From Lachnospira sp. (GTDB lineage: Bacteria; Bacillota; Clostridia; Lachnospirales; Lachnospiraceae), in assembly GCA_017621205.1 (NCBI GenBank), contig JAGATQ010000037.1, positions 186,001 through 250,000 of the forward strand: a stretch of 64,000 bases of DNA. Direction: 5' to 3'. The notes below the pieces were generated by a model, which saw only the letters and a list, made by a program, of their open reading frames with translations, was not told where the DNA came from and ran no database searches. Positions 60,524-64,000 of the stretch are shown here, piece by piece. Every line of letters starts with the position of its first letter. The first letter of the stretch is position 1. The translations under genes were made by a program, and so were the position numbers.

Positions 60524-60976
60524 ATGACAAAAGTACAGTTTTACGACAGGATAGATGACACTTTACTAAAGTTTGCCGTTATTATTGCAAGGGTAGATGG
60601 AAAGTTTGTTTTCTGTAAGCACAGGGAAAGAGATACCTATGAAATTCCCGGAGGGCATAGAGAAGCGGGGGAACATATTTTAGATACTGCCAAGAGAGAA
60701 TTATATGAGGAAACGGGGGCAATGGATTATAATATTTTCCCAATCTGCGTGTATTCTGTGACAGATTCAGAGCAGATGGATGGACAGGAGACATTTGGTA
60801 TGCTGTATTTCGCAGATATACACGAATTTGAGAAGGAGCTACATAGCGAAATAGAAAACATTATTTTGGTGGATGAATTGACGGAGGATTGGACATATCC
60901 CGATATTCAGCCGAAATTATTGGAGGAAGGGATGAGAAGAGCTATATGGGCTTCACATATAAAAAAGCAACAATAG
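60524..60976 (+). CDS. NUDIX hydrolase
   Basis: The 150-residue protein has NUDIX box GGHREAGEHILDTAKRELYEETGA (about 43-66), with core REL-EE. It hydrolyses nucleoside diphosphate-linked compounds. Its end overlaps the start of the next GNAT gene by about 31 bp. Start after agaaggagataact. Confidence 0.88.
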   Translation: MTKVQFYDRIDDTLLKFAVIIARVDGKFVFCKHRERDTYEIPGGHREAGEHILDTAKRELYEETGAMDYNIFPICVYSVTDSEQMDGQETFGMLYFADIHEFEKELHSEIENIILVDELTEDWTYPDIQPKLLEEGMRRAIWASHIKKQQ

Positions 60977-61413
60977 AAGATATTGATTTCCTAACATCGT
61001 CAAGAATTGAAGTATTAAAGGCTGCCAATAAATTAGCAGAAGATGTTGATATGACGGAAGTAGAAATTCAGACCTGCGATTATTATAAAAAGACATTGGC
61101 GAGTGGAATGCATACGGCCTATCTTGTTTTTGATGGTGACAGATTTATTGGGGCTGGGGGAATCAGTTATTTCAGAGTAATGCCAACCTATCACAATGCC
61201 AGTGGTAACAAAGCATACATTATGAACATGTATACTAATCCCGGTTATCGGAGACGAGGAATTGCATATAAGACACTGGAGCTTTTAGTTGCTGACGCAA
61301 AAGAGAGAGGTATCACCGCAATTTCTCTGGAAGCAACGGATATGGGGAGACCGTTGTATGAGAAGTTTGGATTCGTGAAAATGAATTATGAGATGGAGCT
61401 GCCAGAACAGTAA
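60946..61413 (+). CDS. GNAT-family N-acetyltransferase
   Basis: The 155-residue protein has GNAT motifs MNMYTNPGYRRRGIAYKTLELLV (about 88-110) and PLYEKFGFV at the end. ATG 60946, which begins the conserved MGFTYKKATIEDID, is chosen over the in-frame ATG at 60889 that lies deep in the previous gene. The overlap implies translational coupling. Confidence 0.86.
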   Translation: MGFTYKKATIEDIDFLTSSRIEVLKAANKLAEDVDMTEVEIQTCDYYKKTLASGMHTAYLVFDGDRFIGAGGISYFRVMPTYHNASGNKAYIMNMYTNPGYRRRGIAYKTLELLVADAKERGITAISLEATDMGRPLYEKFGFVKMNYEMELPEQ

Positions 61414-61461
61414 AGTTCTTGCTGGAGGGACGAAATGGCATATCGGAGAAGAGGAATACAG

Positions 61462-63009
61462 TTATTTTTTCTCGTTCAACCATACAGCCTCTCTTAATAC
61501 AACCAGTTTATTACGGTTAAAAGTGGAGGCATACTGATATTTTGGAACCGGACAGGTTATGCGTCCAACTTCGATTGTTATACTTGGCACTTTCACTTTA
61601 TAAAGTAGGTAATCTCTGTAATTTCCATGCGAACCAGCACTATAACCAGCGGCGCTGGAATACCCCGTCGTATTTCTTGCAATTTTATACATATCTGTGA
61701 TATCAGCACGGAGGGCCTTGTTTTTTCTTTTGTAATCACCAAATACAATCTGACCCATTGCATGGTAATTGACAACGGCAAGTGTTTGCGTTTTATTCAG
61801 TTTTTTGGTAAGGCGGATAATCGCCTTTGTTTCACTTTCACCTGCAGCCTTTGCTCCGCTATAGCTGCCATTTTTTCTTTTGCCCCCCTTCTTAAATGAA
61901 TAAGGGAAGTTGTGATTTAAATCGATTCCGTTCGCATTACCTTTCCAATATGGCTTTTTTGTCTGTGAAATGGTAACTCCATCCGGATTTGCCATCATGA
62001 CATAGTGAACATTGCATTTGCTAAATGCATCTGACAATTTTGTCCCATCCACCGTTTTGTTATAATTTAATAGATAGTATTCCAGTTGTTTCATGCAGAC
62101 AACTGTCGCAACATATTCCCTTGCGTGAAGTGTACTGACAACAAGTATGGTCTTGTCCGCATCTTTATTTCCCAGAATGACGTCATAAATTTTTCTGCCC
62201 TCTTCGGAATAACCAATGGTTTCATAAGAAACATATTCACTGTATTTTTTACACAGTGACTGAATATCCCCACACATTTCCGTATAGGTGTATTTCTGGT
62301 GATCCATTGATACAAATTCTTTATTTGAATAACTAATTATGCCTGCATTTCCGGAAATTGTTCCAAGAGTGCCATTGAAAACAGGAACCACCTTAAACTG
62401 GTAAGTTTCTTTATCTTTTACATCCAGACGGATATCTGTCTTTTTTATAGTCTTTACCAGTTTGTATTTTTTCCCATCTTGCTTTTTATAGATTTTATAG
62501 GAATCAGCACCTTTTGCAGCATCCCAGCGCAATTTCACTTTTGTTTTGGAATATGCAGTCGTCTTAAGCTTTTTAACCTTTGCCGGAATCAACACATTGA
62601 CTTGGGTGGATTCCCCAATCTGTTTCTGCTCAACGCTATAAGCACAGATTTTAAGGGTGTTTGTAGCTCCATAATCGGTAAGGGGAACAATTTCTACGTT
62701 TTCCTGTGTTCTGTCTATTTCCTTCCATGCGTTATTGTCCCATAACAAAACAGCATATTCAGTTGCGCCGTTTACAGTGTCCCATTCCAGTATAATATTT
62801 TTTTCTTCTGCATCTGAACCAGTGAGCCGTATCGGGATTTCAGTTAGTGGTTCTCCTGACGCTGCTGGCTCCTGTAGGGTATCTGCTATATTTTCGGTCG
62901 TCTTTGTTCCTTCCTGTGCTGGGAGAGCAGCCGTACTTATAGTATACGGTACTAATATAAATGACAAAATAAGCGCTGCAATATAAATGCGTGCTGATTG
63001 TTTCCTCAT
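61462..63009 (-). CDS. Secreted M14-family zinc carboxypeptidase with fibronectin-like domains
   Basis: The 515-residue protein has a signal peptide (hydrophobic about 8-28), one or two fibronectin type III-like domains (about 50-220), and an M14 peptidase domain with zinc ligands in LHAREY (H and E), NPDGV, substrate residues in DLNHNFPYSF, zinc histidine in VNYHAMGQ, and catalytic glutamate in SITIEVGR. It would trim peptides or peptidoglycan stem peptides outside the cell. The start follows aggaggatattaaa. Confidence 0.9.
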   Translation of the reverse strand: MRKQSARIYIAALILSFILVPYTISTAALPAQEGTKTTENIADTLQEPAASGEPLTEIPIRLTGSDAEEKNIILEWDTVNGATEYAVLLWDNNAWKEIDRTQENVEIVPLTDYGATNTLKICAYSVEQKQIGESTQVNVLIPAKVKKLKTTAYSKTKVKLRWDAAKGADSYKIYKKQDGKKYKLVKTIKKTDIRLDVKDKETYQFKVVPVFNGTLGTISGNAGIISYSNKEFVSMDHQKYTYTEMCGDIQSLCKKYSEYVSYETIGYSEEGRKIYDVILGNKDADKTILVVSTLHAREYVATVVCMKQLEYYLLNYNKTVDGTKLSDAFSKCNVHYVMMANPDGVTISQTKKPYWKGNANGIDLNHNFPYSFKKGGKRKNGSYSGAKAAGESETKAIIRLTKKLNKTQTLAVVNYHAMGQIVFGDYKRKNKALRADITDMYKIARNTTGYSSAAGYSAGSHGNYRDYLLYKVKVPSITIEVGRITCPVPKYQYASTFNRNKLVVLREAVWLNEKK

Positions 63010-63234
63010 TTTAATATCCTCCTTGTAATCATAACTATGTTCAGATAATAATTATAGCATATTTTTTTGCTTTGGCGATATTTTTTCGTGAACGGTGAAA
63101 TTATGGTGTGAATGGCGTGATAAAAAACTGATTATATGCTTTATTTCTGTACATTTATTTTGGATTATGCTATAATATACAAACTAGAAACGGCGTTTTG
63201 AGACAGATGTACAAGATACTTTTGGAGGAGATAT

Positions 63235-64000
63235 ATGAAGAAACAGAAATTACCCTTTTTAGTGACTAGTATGTTAATTGGATTGATTCCATTATTTGTA
63301 GCATCCGCTACGATTTCTCTGGTAGCGATTCATAAAATGAAAAGCAATTTGGAAGAGGATGTATATTTACGTTTGCAGGCAGCATCCACAGCAGTCAGGG
63401 AATATTTTGAGTGGGATATTGATGAAGATATTCTGGCGGTAGATGATGCCAGTCTGGGTTTTATTGACAGTTATACCAGTCAGGATATTGAGCTTACTTT
63501 GTTTCTTGAGGATGTAAGATTTATCACATCCATTTATAAGGAAGATGGAGAGCGTAATATTGGGACAAAGTCTGCAGAGGGGATTTGGGAGGATGTCAAA
63601 CAGGGGAAGGAGTACTATGCAGCTGGGACAGTGATTGGAGGCAAAAAGTATTATGTTTGTTATATCCCTGTTTATAGCAGTTCAGATGAGGTTGTCGGCA
63701 TGGCATTTGCCGGGATACCAGAATCAATTGTAGGGGACAATATTGCAGACAACACAAAGACTATAGTGCTTGTGTTCATATGTGTGGCAGTGATTTGTGC
63801 GGCGGCAATCATAGGTGTCGGATTAAAAATAAGGAAACCGATTATCGGAATCGCCGATTATACGCATTTGCTGTCAAGCGGTAGTTTAGGAATTGACGTA
63901 GCCGATGCATCATCTATTAAGGAGATTTCATTGCTGATTGATTCTGCACAAAGACTTCAGAACAATCTAAAAAATATTATTTCAGAAGTGGATGACAAGA
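63235..64000 (+). CDS. Methyl-accepting chemotaxis protein, 3' end beyond the window
   Basis: The frame starting at 63235 after ggaggagatat stays open to the window edge (255 codons). It has a first membrane helix (about 8-30), an extracellular domain of about 145 residues that looks like a single Cache sensor (KYYVCYIPVYSSSDEVVGMAFAGI), and a second helix (about 178-200) leading to a HAMP-like region. The C-terminal signalling coil would lie beyond the edge, so a histidine kinase or GGDEF end cannot be excluded. An extended -10 TGCTATAAT lies at about 63169-63177. Confidence 0.75.
   Translation, partial: MKKQKLPFLVTSMLIGLIPLFVASATISLVAIHKMKSNLEEDVYLRLQAASTAVREYFEWDIDEDILAVDDASLGFIDSYTSQDIELTLFLEDVRFITSIYKEDGERNIGTKSAEGIWEDVKQGKEYYAAGTVIGGKKYYVCYIPVYSSSDEVVGMAFAGIPESIVGDNIADNTKTIVLVFICVAVICAAAIIGVGLKIRKPIIGIADYTHLLSSGSLGIDVADASSIKEISLLIDSAQRLQNNLKNIISEVDDK

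Noticed and set aside
1-64000. CRISPR array, tRNA or rRNA genes
   Set aside because: No regularly spaced direct repeats and no recognisable rRNA blocks or tRNA cloverleaf sequences were seen on reading.

Overview
The window looks like a chromosomal stretch of a low-to-mid GC Firmicute, most likely Lachnospiraceae or a close clostridial relative. I infer this from the AT-rich codon use, the strong AGGAGG ribosome binding sites, many two-component and LytTR/ABC modules, BspA-type leucine-rich proteins, the TPP-riboswitch-controlled thiC, and the SOS-type radical SAM repair pair. No species can be fixed from sequence reading alone. No rRNA, tRNA, CRISPR array or prophage structural gene was seen.

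Layout. 1-2.2 kb: tail of an FtsX-type permease and an XRE regulator. 2.2-4.6 kb: a DNA-repair radical SAM pair behind a promoter with two LexA-like boxes. 4.6-8.9 kb: aroA, an HD-GYP protein and a membrane GGDEF protein on the minus strand. 9-10.5 kb: an asparaginase and a lone Hpt protein. 10.9-21.2 kb: a long plus-strand signalling block with two HD-GYP response regulators, a histidine kinase, and cheR, cheB, cheY, cheA, cheW and a chemoreceptor. 21.4-24.6 kb: a GH43 remnant, Fic protein, phosphofructokinase and HD protein. 24.8-31.7 kb: two ABC export modules, one with LytTR/DUF3021 and one with a two-component system.

31.9-36.9 kb: the most unusual locus. A tyrosine recombinase gene is followed by two convergent genes enclosed by a perfect 109-bp inverted repeat. 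Each repeat arm carries the leader and ribosome binding site of the gene next to it. One gene encodes an ATP-grasp/radical SAM fusion, the other a pentapeptide-like membrane protein. A good promoter lies just outside the right arm. I read this as an invertible gene-switch cassette.

37.1-42.1 kb: NUDIX hydrolase, a 32-residue hydrophobic peptide resembling Fst-type toxins, riboswitch-controlled thiC, a MATE transporter and an Rpn-family nuclease. 42.3-53.9 kb: an ECF sigma factor behind an ECF-type promoter with its membrane partner, then a two-component system, lipoprotein, two membrane proteins, ABC ATPase, secreted repeat protein and membrane protein that look like one export/envelope module, interrupted by two hairpin-forming repeat elements. 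53.9-59.2 kb: a secreted BspA-like protein, a membrane Ser/Thr kinase with extracellular leucine-rich repeats, and a small HTH regulator. The BspA-like gene and the HTH gene share a nearly identical palindrome-plus-extended -10 promoter, which ties them into one regulon. 59.5-64 kb: VOC, GNAT and NUDIX proteins, a secreted M14 carboxypeptidase, and the start of a second chemoreceptor.

Small structured repeats are scattered through the window at gene ends. They include a four-copy family (3.1, 10.5, 21.75 and 50.8 kb) and a two-copy palindromic family (3.0 and 59.3 kb).
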